Below are positions 23,788-30,739 of a stretch of 30,739 bases of DNA, one piece after another. Source of the DNA: a virus. The first letter of the stretch is position 1. Every line of letters begins with the position of its first letter. The position numbers and the translations under genes are program-made. The notes under the pieces were generated by a model, which was given only the letters and a program-made list of their open reading frames with translations, was not told the origin of the DNA and searched no databases. Where the stretch lies: IMG/VR virus record IMGVR_UViG_3300032086_004450, positions 1-30,739 of that record; one strand, 5' to 3'.

Positions 23788-24111
23788 ATGACTGACACCA
23801 CCACCCTGGCCGAACTGGAAGCCCAGCAGGCCGCCCTTGCCGCACAGCAGACGCAACTTGATCGCCAGCTCGCCGCCGCCTCCCTTGGCGGCGTGCAGGC
23901 CGCCAAGGCCGTCCTCGACCGGGCGGCATCGATCAAGGTTGCCGACGATCTGGAGGCGCTGCTGACGCAACTGCCCAATGGCAGCATGGCCCGCGAGCAA
24001 ATGGCCAACGTCATCTCGGTCAACAGGACGGTCCGCGACCTGCTCGGGCGTGAAGCGACGCGCCTTGAGGCGCTTGCGGCCGAACCCGAGGAAGAGGCTG
24101 TCGCGGAATGA
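23788..24111 (+). CDS. Coiled-coil phage protein (107 aa)
   Basis: The product begins with a strong Gln/Ala/Leu coiled coil (LAELEAQQAALAAQQTQLDRQ) and ends in an acidic tail (AEPEEEAVAE). There is no membrane segment or known motif. Its stop overlaps the next start (ATGA). The function is unknown; it may be a small tail or fibre assembly factor. Confidence 0.65.
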   Translation: MTDTTTLAELEAQQAALAAQQTQLDRQLAAASLGGVQAAKAVLDRAASIKVADDLEALLTQLPNGSMAREQMANVISVNRTVRDLLGREATRLEALAAEPEEEAVAE

Positions 24112-24470
24112 CCGTCAACGCCGAATTTGCAGCCTGGCTCGGTTCGGCTTGCCTCAATGCTGTCGCCAGCTCTGCCGCGCTTGAAACGGCGTGGGGCAGT
24201 CTGGCGGCGGTGGCCGAGAATGTCTCAGCGTTGGCGGCCAAGGCGGACGCTGAAGAAGAAGCGGCCCGGCAACTCGACCTTTTCGGTGCGCCGATGGTCG
24301 TCGAAATCCTCCAGGTGGCAGGCTTGCGGGTCGATCTGATTTGTAAGCCCATCCGCCTGACGGCTTCCCGCGCCGGCTATACCGGCGGCGCCAACGTCTT
24401 CGTCCTGGGAGCCAGAGAATTGGAAAAGGTGGAGCGGACCAACCTGACCGTCTTGAGGAAGCTCGCATGA
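24108..24470 (+). CDS. Uncharacterised phage protein (120 aa)
   Basis: Coupled to both neighbours by four-base overlaps. The first 60 residues are helical and alanine-rich (LETAWGSLAAVAENVSALAAKADAEEEAA). The second half has a short beta-like section (MVVEILQVAGLRVDLICKPIRLT) and ends KVERTNLTVLRKLA. I do not recognise its family. Confidence 0.65.
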   Translation: MTVNAEFAAWLGSACLNAVASSAALETAWGSLAAVAENVSALAAKADAEEEAARQLDLFGAPMVVEILQVAGLRVDLICKPIRLTASRAGYTGGANVFVLGARELEKVERTNLTVLRKLA

Positions 24471-25219
24471 GCGGCGTTCTGATCATCAAACCTCTGACCG
24501 TGGCCATGACGCCGACCGTGACGGGATCAGGGCAGGCGAACCTCCTGACCGCAGACCCCAATGAGGCATGGATTGCTACATCGGTGTCGTCACTCGCCAT
24601 GGATATCGACATGGGCGCAGCAGTCTCTGTCGACAGCTTCTATCTTGGCTACACCAATGCAACTGCGGCGGCAGCCTGGACGATTGCGCGGGGAACCGGC
24701 TTGGGCACTGGCCTCACGACGATCAAGGTGTCTGGCCCGATGCGCGCAGCCGACAGCGAAGGTCCGCGTCATCATTGTTTTGCGCGCCTCGCCGCGCCGG
24801 TGTCCTCGCGCTATTTTCGGCTGACCCTGGTGCAATCGGGCACGGCGCCGCTTTTTGCGGGCGCGCTCGTGATCGGGCGCGCATTCGAGAAGTTCCGGGA
24901 GCATGGGCCAGGCCGGATGCCGGTGGACACCGCGAGTCGCGAAGAACTGCCAGGCGGTGGCTTTGCCATTGGCGATGGCGTGGTCAAATCGCAGTTCGCC
25001 TTCTCTTTCGTCGACCTGACCGATGCGGAAACCAATCAACTCTGGTCGATCAAGAAGGACAGGGGCCTGACGCGACCGGTTCTGGTGGTCGAGGATGCAG
25101 AACTTTCCGCAGGTATGAACGAGGCCATCCACTATGGCGTTTTTGAGCGGTTCCAGGCATATGAGCGCCTCGATCCTGCCAACACGCGCTGGGCAGGCTC
25201 CGTCATCGACTGGGCATGA
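24467..25219 (+). CDS. Tail protein with a discoidin-like N-terminal domain
   Basis: The 250-aa product has two parts. Residues about 20-140 fit a galactose-binding-like (discoidin) beta-sandwich: NLLTADPNEAWIATS, then DIDMGAAVSVDSFYLGYTNA, a TIARGTGLG strand and SSRYFRLTLVQSG. Residues about 150-250 form a second beta-region (FEKFREHGPGRMPVDTAS to WAGSVIDWA). Proteins of this design are encoded near fibres in alphaproteobacterial phages and may bind surface sugars or form part of the distal tail. Both ends overlap neighbours by four bases. Confidence 0.65.
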   Translation: MSGVLIIKPLTVAMTPTVTGSGQANLLTADPNEAWIATSVSSLAMDIDMGAAVSVDSFYLGYTNATAAAAWTIARGTGLGTGLTTIKVSGPMRAADSEGPRHHCFARLAAPVSSRYFRLTLVQSGTAPLFAGALVIGRAFEKFREHGPGRMPVDTASREELPGGGFAIGDGVVKSQFAFSFVDLTDAETNQLWSIKKDRGLTRPVLVVEDAELSAGMNEAIHYGVFERFQAYERLDPANTRWAGSVIDWA

Positions 25220-25881
25220 TTGCCAGCGGCGGATACCAAGGGCCGGCAGCGCTTTCCGCCATGCCGCGTGACATGGCCCAGCTATCCACTCGAGTCGCAG
25301 GCGGCGGTCTGACCGTCGCTGTTCTGGCGATCATCGCCTCGATCTTCAATGTCGAAGGCGGCTACGTCAACAACCCGCGCGATCCGGGTGGGGCCACCAA
25401 TCACGGCATCACCGAGCAGGTCGCCCGTGCGCATGGTTACAAGGGCGCGATGAAGGATTTGCCCAAGGAGTTGGCCCGGCAAATCTACTTCGAGGACTAT
25501 ATCCGTGCGCCGGGCTTTGACCGGCTGATCGAACTGTCCGCGCCGGTGGGTGAAGAGGCTGTGGATAGCGGGGTCAATACCGGTCCCGCCCAGCCGTCTC
25601 GCTGGTTGCAGATCGCCCTCAACAGTCTCAACCGGCAGGGCCGGGATTATGCCGAACTGAAGGTGGACGGTCAGGCCGGTACTAAAACCATGGCCGCCTA
25701 TACCGCGCTCCAGGAGTTGCGCGGCAAGGTCGAGACCTGCCGCATGATCATCAAGCTCATGGATGCCCAGCAGGCCGCCCACTACCTCCGGCTGACCGAG
25801 GGTAACTCGACCTACGAGACCTTCATGCCGGGCTGGATCATCAATCGCATCGGCAATGTTCCTTTGGAGAAATGCGCATGA
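25216..25881 (+). CDS. GH108-type muramidase (endolysin)
   Basis: The 221-aa product has the GH108 signature VEGGYVNNPRDPGGATNHGIT; Glu47 is the expected catalytic acid. Later parts match the family's C-terminal peptidoglycan-binding section (VDSGVNTGPAQPSRWLQIALN, then DGQAGTKTMAAYTAL). It would cut the glycan chains of peptidoglycan to release progeny. Residues about 27-45 (VAGGGLTVAVLAIIASIF) are unusually hydrophobic. They could act as a signal-arrest-release anchor, but they also overlap the helix that normally precedes the catalytic Glu, so this is uncertain. The start overlaps the previous stop; internal ATGs at codons 16 and 20 are alternatives. Confidence 0.9.
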   Translation: MIASGGYQGPAALSAMPRDMAQLSTRVAGGGLTVAVLAIIASIFNVEGGYVNNPRDPGGATNHGITEQVARAHGYKGAMKDLPKELARQIYFEDYIRAPGFDRLIELSAPVGEEAVDSGVNTGPAQPSRWLQIALNSLNRQGRDYAELKVDGQAGTKTMAAYTALQELRGKVETCRMIIKLMDAQQAAHYLRLTEGNSTYETFMPGWIINRIGNVPLEKCA

Positions 25882-26135
25882 AACTTCCCTTCGGCAAGAT
25901 CGCCAAGTGGCTCGGCAATGTCGTACTAGCCGCCGTGGCGCAGGCCGCCGTCGATCGTCTCTCGCGTCCTCGCGCAAAGGCCGAATCCGTCGCGCGCCAA
26001 TCGCAGGAGGATGCCGTTCGTGAAGCGGTGAAGGAAGCGCTTGAGGCTAGCGCTAGATCGACTGCTGGTGTCGGCCGCGCGCAGATGGAAACCTATCTGG
26101 CTGCTTCAGAGCCGGGCACTAAAAAAGGCGCCTGA
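25878..26135 (+). CDS. Small lysis-region protein (85 aa)
   Basis: ATG 25878 overlaps the muramidase stop (ATGA) and has GGAG 7-8 bases upstream, favouring it over ATG 25872. A mildly hydrophobic helix (about residues 11-28, WLGNVVLAAVAQAAVDRL) is followed by a long charged helix (RQSQEDAVREAVKEALEASA). The layout would suit a small membrane-associated lysis partner, but it is not clearly a holin or spanin. It is the last phage gene; its stop lies inside a hairpin that terminates leftward transcription. Confidence 0.65.
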   Translation: MKLPFGKIAKWLGNVVLAAVAQAAVDRLSRPRAKAESVARQSQEDAVREAVKEALEASARSTAGVGRAQMETYLAASEPGTKKGA

Positions 26136-26142
26136 AGCGCCT
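26121..26142 (-). terminator. Leftward intrinsic terminator at the prophage right end
   Basis: On the minus strand AGGCGC, a 5-nt loop and GCGCCT are followed by TTTTT (26126-26121). It overlaps the stop of the last phage gene. It would stop host transcripts coming from the small leftward gene at 26447 before they enter the phage late genes on the antisense strand. Confidence 0.65.
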
Positions 26143-26175
26143 GTGCAAGAACCCTGAACCGCTCTTTCTCAGCTT

Positions 26176-26219
26176 AATTTTTGACCCGAATTTTTGGCCC
26201 GAATTTTTGGCCCGCTACA
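26176..26219. repeat. Tandem 13-bp repeats, likely prophage right end
   Basis: AATTTTTGRCCCG occurs three times head to tail: 26176-26188, 26189-26201 and 26202-26214. CTACA follows, with CA at 26218-26219, the dinucleotide expected at the right end of a Mu-like element. Read from the end inward the repeats give GGCCAAAAATTCG, sharing CC-R-AAAATTCG and the 13-bp spacing with the operators at 1347-1371. They are good candidates for transposase end-binding sites. Confidence 0.6.
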
Positions 26220-26261
26220 TTCGGATCAGGTTGGGCTGGCGGAAATAGTGATCGACCCTTG

Positions 26262-26447
26262 TCATTGGCCCCGGCTCCTGCGATAAGTGTTCATGAAATG
26301 TTCTACACGCCTCGTCAACCGCTCGCCCGGTTCGCGGCCCAGCCGCAAATCGAACACCAGGCGCGGATCGCGCGCACTATGGCGGCCGAATGTGGTCGGC
26401 GTCATGTCGTTCTGGCGCAGGAATGTCTCGATCATACGCAAGAGCAT
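26262..26447 (-). CDS. Small host protein divergent from the S24 gene
   Basis: The 61-aa product (MIETFLRQNDMTPTTFGRHS, then ARDPRLVFDLRLGREPGERL) looks like a short helix-turn-helix-like protein that I recall as common in sphingomonad chromosomes beside S24-type genes. GGAG lies about 10 bases upstream of ATG 26447; ATG 26435 is an alternative. The reading frame is intact and its stop is about 42 bp from the predicted prophage end, so the phage inserted just past its 3' end. Function is unknown. Confidence 0.65.
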   Translation of the reverse strand: MLLRMIETFLRQNDMTPTTFGRHSARDPRLVFDLRLGREPGERLTRRVEHFMNTYRRSRGQ

Positions 26448-26492
26448 CGCGTCTCATCTCCCCAGTCATGGCGACTCGCCCGATGCGAGCCA

Positions 26493-26539
26493 ATAGGTAT
26501 ATTCCTATGTCAGACCCTATTTCCTACTTGTCTAGGAAA
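26493..26539. promoter_or_regulatory. Operator-like inverted repeats before the host S24 gene
   Basis: Two inverted repeats share the TAGG/CCTA half-site with 6-bp spacers: ATAGG-TATATT-CCTAT (26493-26508) and TTTCCTA-CTTGTC-TAGGAAA (26520-26539). They lie in an AT-rich 116-bp gap between the small leftward gene and the S24 repressor, 25 bp before its ATG. Autoregulation by the S24 protein is the likely role. They differ from the phage operators. Confidence 0.6.
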
Positions 26540-26563
26540 AATCTTATCGGTAATGGACCGGAT

Positions 26564-27232
26564 ATGGACCAAGCGCAGGATGCCCGGATCGCCCTGGATC
26601 GGTTGATTGCCGAACGTGGGGAAAATTACGCCGATCTGTCCCGGCTGATCGGCCGCAACCCGGCCTATATCCAGCAGTTCATCAAGCGCGGCACGCCGCG
26701 GAAACTGGATGAGGACGACCGGCGCGTGCTGGCTCGTTATTTCGGGGTGCCCGAAGAATTGCTCGGCGGCGGAACGCCCGCGCCGGTCGTGTCCGCGCGG
26801 GTGCGCGGCACGCCTGCGGTGGTGTCCGTCCCCCGCCTTTCGCTGGGTGCCTCGGCAGGCGGCGGCACGCTGGACGAGGATGAGCGCGCGGCGGGCGTGA
26901 TGGCCTTCGACGCGCGCTGGCTGCGCCATCTGGGAGTGCGGCCGCAGCGCGTATCGATCATTCGCGTCGATGGCGAATCGATGGCGCCGACCTTGAGCGA
27001 CGGCGACGATATCATGGTCGATCATGATGATGACGCCGAACGGTTGCGGGATGGCGTCTATGTCCTGCGGCTGGATGGCGTTCTGATGGTGAAGCGGATC
27101 GCGCTGGGACCGCTCCGGGGCCGGTTCAGCGTGCTGAGCGACAATGCGCATTATCCCGACTGGACCGATATTGATCCTGCGCTGGTCGACATCGTCGGCC
27201 GGGTGGTGTGGACCGGCCGGCGCTTGCACTAG
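26564..27232 (+). CDS. Host S24-type (LexA-like) transcriptional repressor
   Basis: The 222-aa product has an N-terminal DNA-binding region (about 5-65, with YADLSRLIGRNPAYIQQFIK) and an S24 domain with Ser139 (RVDGESMAPTLSDGD) and Lys177 (VLMVKRI). An Ala-Gly pair in GASAGGG (residues 98-99) could be the cleavage site. I prefer ATG 26564, which matches where sphingomonad relatives start; ATG 26507 would lie inside an operator. Family knowledge says such proteins control genes until DNA damage or another signal triggers cleavage; the targets are unknown. Its C-terminal half is very similar to the phage repressor (DNAHYPDW versus DNRDYDRW, GRVVWTGRRL versus GRVVWVGRGL). Confidence 0.88.
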   Translation: MDQAQDARIALDRLIAERGENYADLSRLIGRNPAYIQQFIKRGTPRKLDEDDRRVLARYFGVPEELLGGGTPAPVVSARVRGTPAVVSVPRLSLGASAGGGTLDEDERAAGVMAFDARWLRHLGVRPQRVSIIRVDGESMAPTLSDGDDIMVDHDDDAERLRDGVYVLRLDGVLMVKRIALGPLRGRFSVLSDNAHYPDWTDIDPALVDIVGRVVWTGRRLH

Positions 27233-27275
27233 GCGCTCGTCATCCCCATTCCTGCCGGGCGACGTGAAGAGCGTC

Positions 27276-28217
27276 ATGTGCTGGCCAGGGAGTTTGGCAT
27301 TGAACGATAATGGCGCGGTGATTCGCAAGGCGATCGAATGGCGCGGCGCGCCTATGGCGCTGGCCACGGTCATCTCCACCTGGGGATCGGCCCCCCGGCC
27401 CAGGGGCAGCCATATGCTCGTTCATCAGGACGGTCGACTGGAAGGGAGCATTTCCGGCGGTTGCGTCGAAGCCGATGTGCTTGAGCGCGCGGCTGCCGTA
27501 ATCGCCGGCCGGCCGGCCCATATCCAGACCTATGGCGTGGCCGACGGTGATGCCTGGGAAGCGGGGCTGCCCTGTGGCGGCGAGATCGCCGTGCTGGTGC
27601 AGCCAGTGGCGGAGGCTGGCTTCGCGCCCGCGCTGTTCGATCGCATTGCCGCTGAAAGCGCGCAGGGACGAGCGCTCACGCTCGCCACCGACCTGAGCAG
27701 CGGCGAAACGCGGGAGGGCGTCCGGGACGGCGTCTTCCTCAATCGCTATGATCCGCCGCGGCGTCTGCTGATTGTGGGCGCGGTGCAGATCGCCCAGTCG
27801 CTTGTCCCGCTGGCGCAGGCCATCGGCGTCCTGCCAGTGGTGATCGACCCGCGTGGGCGCTTCCTGACCGCAGAACGCTTTCCCGGCGTCGAACTGGATG
27901 ATCGCTGGCCCGACGAGGCGATCGCGGCGCGGCATCCTGGCGAATCAACGGCGGTCGTGACGCTCAGCCATGACATCAAGATTGACGACCCGGCGCTGGC
28001 CGCGGCGCTGCGCGCGCCAACCGGTTATGTCGCGGCGCTGGGATCGCGACGCAGCCAAGCCGCGCGGCTTGACCGGCTGCGCGCGATAGGTTTTTCCGCG
28101 CAGGCGCTGGTCCGGATTGACGGACCGGCAGGGCTGGACATTGGCGCTATCGGACCGGCGGAGATTGCGCTGTCGATCACGGCGGGGATGGTGGCTGGCT
28201 TCAACGCAAAGGGATGA
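27276..28217 (+). CDS. XdhC/CoxI-family protein
   Basis: The product (about 313 aa) has the N-terminal XdhC/CoxI domain (PMALATVISTWGSAPRPRGS, then EGSISGGCVEAD with its conserved Cys) and a C-terminal Rossmann-like domain opening LLIVGAVQIAQ near residue 165 and continuing VVIDPRGRF and VVTLSHDIK. Family members insert or sulfurate the molybdenum cofactor for xanthine dehydrogenase-type enzymes; no such enzyme gene is in the window. The start is uncertain: ATG 27276 follows GAAGAG, while TTG 27300 follows AGGGAG with 7-base spacing and would also suit the family length. It lies 43 bp after the S24 gene. Confidence 0.88.
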   Translation: MCWPGSLALNDNGAVIRKAIEWRGAPMALATVISTWGSAPRPRGSHMLVHQDGRLEGSISGGCVEADVLERAAAVIAGRPAHIQTYGVADGDAWEAGLPCGGEIAVLVQPVAEAGFAPALFDRIAAESAQGRALTLATDLSSGETREGVRDGVFLNRYDPPRRLLIVGAVQIAQSLVPLAQAIGVLPVVIDPRGRFLTAERFPGVELDDRWPDEAIAARHPGESTAVVTLSHDIKIDDPALAAALRAPTGYVAALGSRRSQAARLDRLRAIGFSAQALVRIDGPAGLDIGAIGPAEIALSITAGMVAGFNAKG

Positions 28218-28222
28218 AGCGA

Positions 28223-28256
28223 GTGCCCCCTGCCGCAAGGGACGGGCAGGGGGCAC
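28223..28256 (+). terminator. Strong hairpin after the XdhC-family gene
   Basis: GTGCCCCCTGCC (28223-28234) pairs perfectly over 12 bp with GGCAGGGGGCAC (28245-28256) across a 10-nt loop, beginning 6 bases after the stop codon. No T-run follows, so it is either a non-canonical terminator or an mRNA-stabilising hairpin. Confidence 0.55.
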
Positions 28257-28309
28257 ATCCCCAGGCTGTCGGGCACCAAGGATGGGCGGCCCGTATCAGA
28301 GGTGTATGA

Positions 28310-28386
28310 AACAGCAATAGCTAAAACGCCGAAAATCTAAATTTTCCGTTCGTAAAATTGCAATATATTGTAATAAAGTTGCAAAA
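28310..28386. other. AT-rich convergent intergenic segment
   Basis: This 77-bp stretch is very AT-rich compared with its surroundings. It lies between the rightward XdhC-family gene and the leftward cstA-ybdD operon. It contains the palindrome CAATATATTG (28361-28370) and an inverted repeat GAAAAT/ATTTTC (28331-28346). It may help end transcription from both sides. No gene is seen. Confidence 0.5.
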
Positions 28387-28572
28387 TCAGCAGCAACGTC
28401 CGCCATTGCGGCCCCCATAACGGGCTTCCTGCCGGTCACGGAAAAAGGCGGTTCGGTCCATCACCGGCTGTTCGGGATGGCGATCGGCCATGTGGCGCAG
28501 ATAGGCGTCATAATCCGGTATGCCAACCATAAGATGCGCCGTCTGGCGGATAAGGCAGAACAAGCGGTTCAT
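28387..28572 (-). CDS. YbdD/YjiX-family small protein
   Basis: The 61-aa product carries the family pattern MVGIPDYDAYLRHMADRHPEQPVMDRTAFFRDRQEARY in outline, with conserved PDYD.Y, HPEQPVM, FFRDRQEARYGG and a closing RCC. Family members (E. coli ybdD and yjiX) are encoded directly downstream of CstA-type transporters and are thought to help them. Here the start overlaps the cstA stop by four bases, so translation is coupled. It is host DNA. Confidence 0.9.
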   Translation of the reverse strand: MNRLFCLIRQTAHLMVGIPDYDAYLRHMADRHPEQPVMDRTAFFRDRQEARYGGRNGGRCC

Positions 28573-30617
28573 TGGGCCGGAACCATCTGGGCGGGGATTT
28601 CACGGGTGGTGGGCGCTGCGCATCTGCGGGCCGCCAGGCAGGTCTTCACCGTGAAAAACAGGATCGCCAGCACGACGGCTAGAAAGATCGCGACCAAGGC
28701 GGCGTCGACCCGGTCGTTGAAGATGATGCGCTGCATCTCCGCCATCGACTTGGCAGGGCCGAGTAATGCGCCTGCATCCGCCGCCGCGTCATACCGGGCG
28801 GCATGGGCAAGGAAACCGACTTTGGGATCGGTCGAAAACAGCTTGAGCCAGCCGGCCGACAGCGTGCAGATCAGCAGCCATGTCGTGGGCAGCATCGTCA
28901 CCCAGGCGAATCGGTCGCGTTTCATGCGGAACAGCACGGTGGTGCCGAGCATCAGCGCGATCGCCGCGAGCATCTGGTTGGAAATGCCGAACACTGGCCA
29001 GAGCGTGTTGACGCCGCCCAGAGGGTCGGTGACGCCCTGATACAGGAAAAAGCCCCAGGCCGCGACGCAGAGCGCGGTTGCGATGACGCCGGGCGCATGG
29101 CTGTTCGTTTCCTTGAAAGCGGGCACGGCCAGCGCGATCAGGTCCTGAAGCATGAAGCGGCCCGCGCGGGTGCCAGCGTCCACGGCGGTCAGGATGAATA
29201 GCGCCTCGAACAATATGGCGAAATGATACCAGAAGGCCTTCATCGCCGGGCCGCCGACGACATGGCTGAAGATCTCCGCCATGGCGACCGCCAGCGTCGG
29301 CGCGCCGCCGGCGCGGGAAATGATCGTATGTTCGCCGACATCCTTCGCCGTTTGCGCGATCATATCGGGCGTGATCGGGAAGCCCATGGCGGTGATGGCC
29401 GCCGATGCGCTGGCAGCGTCCGTGCCGATCATTGCCGTGGGGCTGTTCATCGTGAAATAGATGCCGGGGTCGAGGATGGAGGCGCCGACCAGCGCCATGA
29501 TCGCCACGAACGCCTCCATCAGCATCGCGCCATAGCCGATGAAGGGCGCGTGGCTTTCGCTGGCGATCAGCTTGGGCGTGGTGCCGCTGGAAATCAGGGC
29601 GTGAAAGCCCGACACCGCGCCGCAGGCGATGGTGATGAAGAGGAAGGGGAACAGGCCGCCCGCCCAGACCGGGCCGCCGCCCGCCGCGAACTGGGTGAGG
29701 GCGGGCATTTTGAGCGGCGGCGCCATGATGACGATGCCGATGGCGAGCGCGGCGATCGCACCGATTTTGAGGAAGGTCGACAGATAATCGCGCGGCGCCA
29801 GCAGCAGCCAGACCGGCAGGACGGACGCCACGGCGCCATAGCCGATCAATATCCAGCACAGCTGCACCGGCGTGAAGGTGAAGATCGGCCCCCAGAGGGG
29901 CGATTGCGCGATCGCCTGACCATAGACGATCGCCGCCAGCAGGCCGATGAGGCCCAGGATGGATACCTCCCCGATGCGGCCGGGTCGCACCCAGCGTGTA
30001 TAGGCGCCCATCACCATGGCCAGCGGCACGGTGGCCGCCACGGTGAACATGCCCCAAGGGCTTTCGGCCAGCGCCTTGACCACGATCAGCGCCAGTACGG
30101 CCAGGATGATGACCATGATCATGAAGGCGCCGAACAGGGCGATGGTGCCGGCGACCTGCCCCATTTCGAGGCGGATCAGCTCGCCCAGCGATTTGCCGTC
30201 GCGCCGCATCGAAATGAACAGGATCATGAAATCCTGCACCGCGCCCGCCAGCACCACGCCGAAGATGATCCATAAGGTGCCTGGCAGATAGCCCATCTGC
30301 GCGGCCAGCACTGGCCCCACCAGCGGTCCGGCGCCTGCGATCGCCGCGAAATGATGGCCGAACAGCACGGTGCGATCGGTCGCCACATAGTCCAGCCCGT
30401 CGGCGCGGCGCAGTGCCGGGGTCGGCCGCGCCGGATCGAGCTGCATCACATGGCGCGCGATGAACAATGCATAATAGCGGTAGGCGACCAGGAAGCAGCT
30501 GACCGCGGCGATCACGATCCACAACGCATTGACCGCCTCGCCGCGTGACACGGCCACGATTGTGAGCGCGACAAGGCCGAAGATCGCTGTCAAAATCCAG
30601 GGTATGTGCCGGGTCAC
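28569..30617 (-). CDS. cstA: CstA-family pyruvate/peptide transporter
   Basis: The 682-aa product is an inner-membrane protein with many predicted helices from the first residues (IPWILTAIFGLVALTIVAVS). It matches the CstA family, with RADGLDYVATDRTVLFGHHF, AGAGPLVGPVLAAQMGYLPG and VQDFMILFISMRRDGKSLG. E. coli relatives (CstA about 701 aa, BtsT about 716 aa) take up pyruvate, and CstA is also linked to peptide use in carbon starvation. The start is GTG 30617, with GAGG about 5 bases upstream; the next methionine in frame is far inside. YbdD follows in the same operon. The 122 bp upstream of the start show no clear promoter to me. Confidence 0.93.
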   Translation of the reverse strand: MTRHIPWILTAIFGLVALTIVAVSRGEAVNALWIVIAAVSCFLVAYRYYALFIARHVMQLDPARPTPALRRADGLDYVATDRTVLFGHHFAAIAGAGPLVGPVLAAQMGYLPGTLWIIFGVVLAGAVQDFMILFISMRRDGKSLGELIRLEMGQVAGTIALFGAFMIMVIILAVLALIVVKALAESPWGMFTVAATVPLAMVMGAYTRWVRPGRIGEVSILGLIGLLAAIVYGQAIAQSPLWGPIFTFTPVQLCWILIGYGAVASVLPVWLLLAPRDYLSTFLKIGAIAALAIGIVIMAPPLKMPALTQFAAGGGPVWAGGLFPFLFITIACGAVSGFHALISSGTTPKLIASESHAPFIGYGAMLMEAFVAIMALVGASILDPGIYFTMNSPTAMIGTDAASASAAITAMGFPITPDMIAQTAKDVGEHTIISRAGGAPTLAVAMAEIFSHVVGGPAMKAFWYHFAILFEALFILTAVDAGTRAGRFMLQDLIALAVPAFKETNSHAPGVIATALCVAAWGFFLYQGVTDPLGGVNTLWPVFGISNQMLAAIALMLGTTVLFRMKRDRFAWVTMLPTTWLLICTLSAGWLKLFSTDPKVGFLAHAARYDAAADAGALLGPAKSMAEMQRIIFNDRVDAALVAIFLAVVLAILFFTVKTCLAARRCAAPTTREIPAQMVPAQ

Positions 30618-30739
30618 GCCGCCTCGTCGATGGTTGGGAGACCTGGCCGTAAAGCGGGGCGGGCTTGCGGGTCGGCTCCGGGGATGAACGGCGTCACCCT
30701 AAGCAGCTGCGCTTCAAAGACAACCGCCTACCTGCGGCG

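Larger units (their letters stand above)
1..26219. mobile_element. Mu-like transposable prophage (siphovirus type), left end outside the window
   Basis: A continuous set of phage genes runs from a DDE transposase and Ner-like regulator through Mu-type head genes (gpI-like protease, gp36-like and gpG-like proteins) and siphovirus tail genes (tail tube, frameshifted chaperones, tape measure) to a muramidase. Mu-like head genes with a long non-contractile tail resemble phages B3 and D3112. The right boundary is inferred from tandem repeats at 26176-26214 followed by a CA dinucleotide at 26218-26219, and from typical host genes starting at 26262. The left boundary is beyond position 1. Terminase, portal and MuF genes are not seen, so the element is either rearranged with those genes to the left, or defective. 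Confidence 0.9.

Noticed and set aside
26135-26262. tRNA or integrase attachment core at the right boundary
   Set aside because: No tRNA-like sequence is present. The phage encodes a DDE transposase, not a site-specific integrase, so a tRNA attachment site is not expected.
28789-30522. A 577-codon minus-strand frame inside cstA
   Set aside because: It overlaps cstA in another phase; the CstA translation has clear family motifs and membrane helices, while this one is Arg/His-rich with none.

Overview
The window is high-GC alphaproteobacterial DNA, most likely from a sphingomonad (Sphingobium, Sphingomonas or Novosphingobium type). This rests on codon use and on the host genes at the right end: a LexA-like S24 repressor with a small divergent neighbour, an XdhC-family protein, and a cstA-ybdD pair. 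I saw no rRNA, tRNA or CRISPR array.

Positions 1 to about 26,219 are most of a Mu-like transposable prophage that has a Mu-type head but a long non-contractile (siphovirus-type) tail, like Pseudomonas phages B3 and D3112. The left end lies outside the window. The control region (1-2066) has two divergent arms. A leftward arm carries a Ner-like regulator and a DDE transposase that runs off the window. A rightward arm starts with an S24-type repressor. Three CCGAAAATTCG-type operators lie at the divide, over a probable leftward early promoter. A cargo-like segment follows (2082-3356): a secreted VasI/TagO-like protein, a YozE-like small protein and a 46-aa membrane protein.

The late genes all read rightward. 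The head module (3470-8375) holds a gpI-like protease with a nested scaffold start, a decoration protein, the major capsid protein followed by a strong terminator, and head-completion or connector genes. The tail module (8368-13644) holds the tail tube, a pair of tail chaperones joined by a -1 frameshift at a perfect GGGAAAC slippery site, and the tape measure. The adsorption module (13817-25219) is dominated by a 2820-aa protein that joins a tail-hub domain, seven stretches of 7-residue Ala/Ser/Thr repeats, alternating beta-domains and a tip-protein-like C-terminus. Lysis follows (25216-26135) with a GH108 muramidase and one small protein. Terminase, portal and MuF head genes, which normally precede the protease, are absent from this stretch.

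The prophage appears to end near 26,219, just inside three tandem 13-bp repeats that match the operator sequence at the left control region. Host DNA resumes with a small leftward gene, a second S24 repressor with its own operator-like inverted repeats, an XdhC-family gene, and a leftward cstA-ybdD operon for pyruvate or carbon-starvation uptake. The main points for a second look are the operator-like sites shared with the prophage end, the modular giant fibre, the frameshift site, the nested protease/scaffold start, the missing packaging genes and the cargo beside the repressor.
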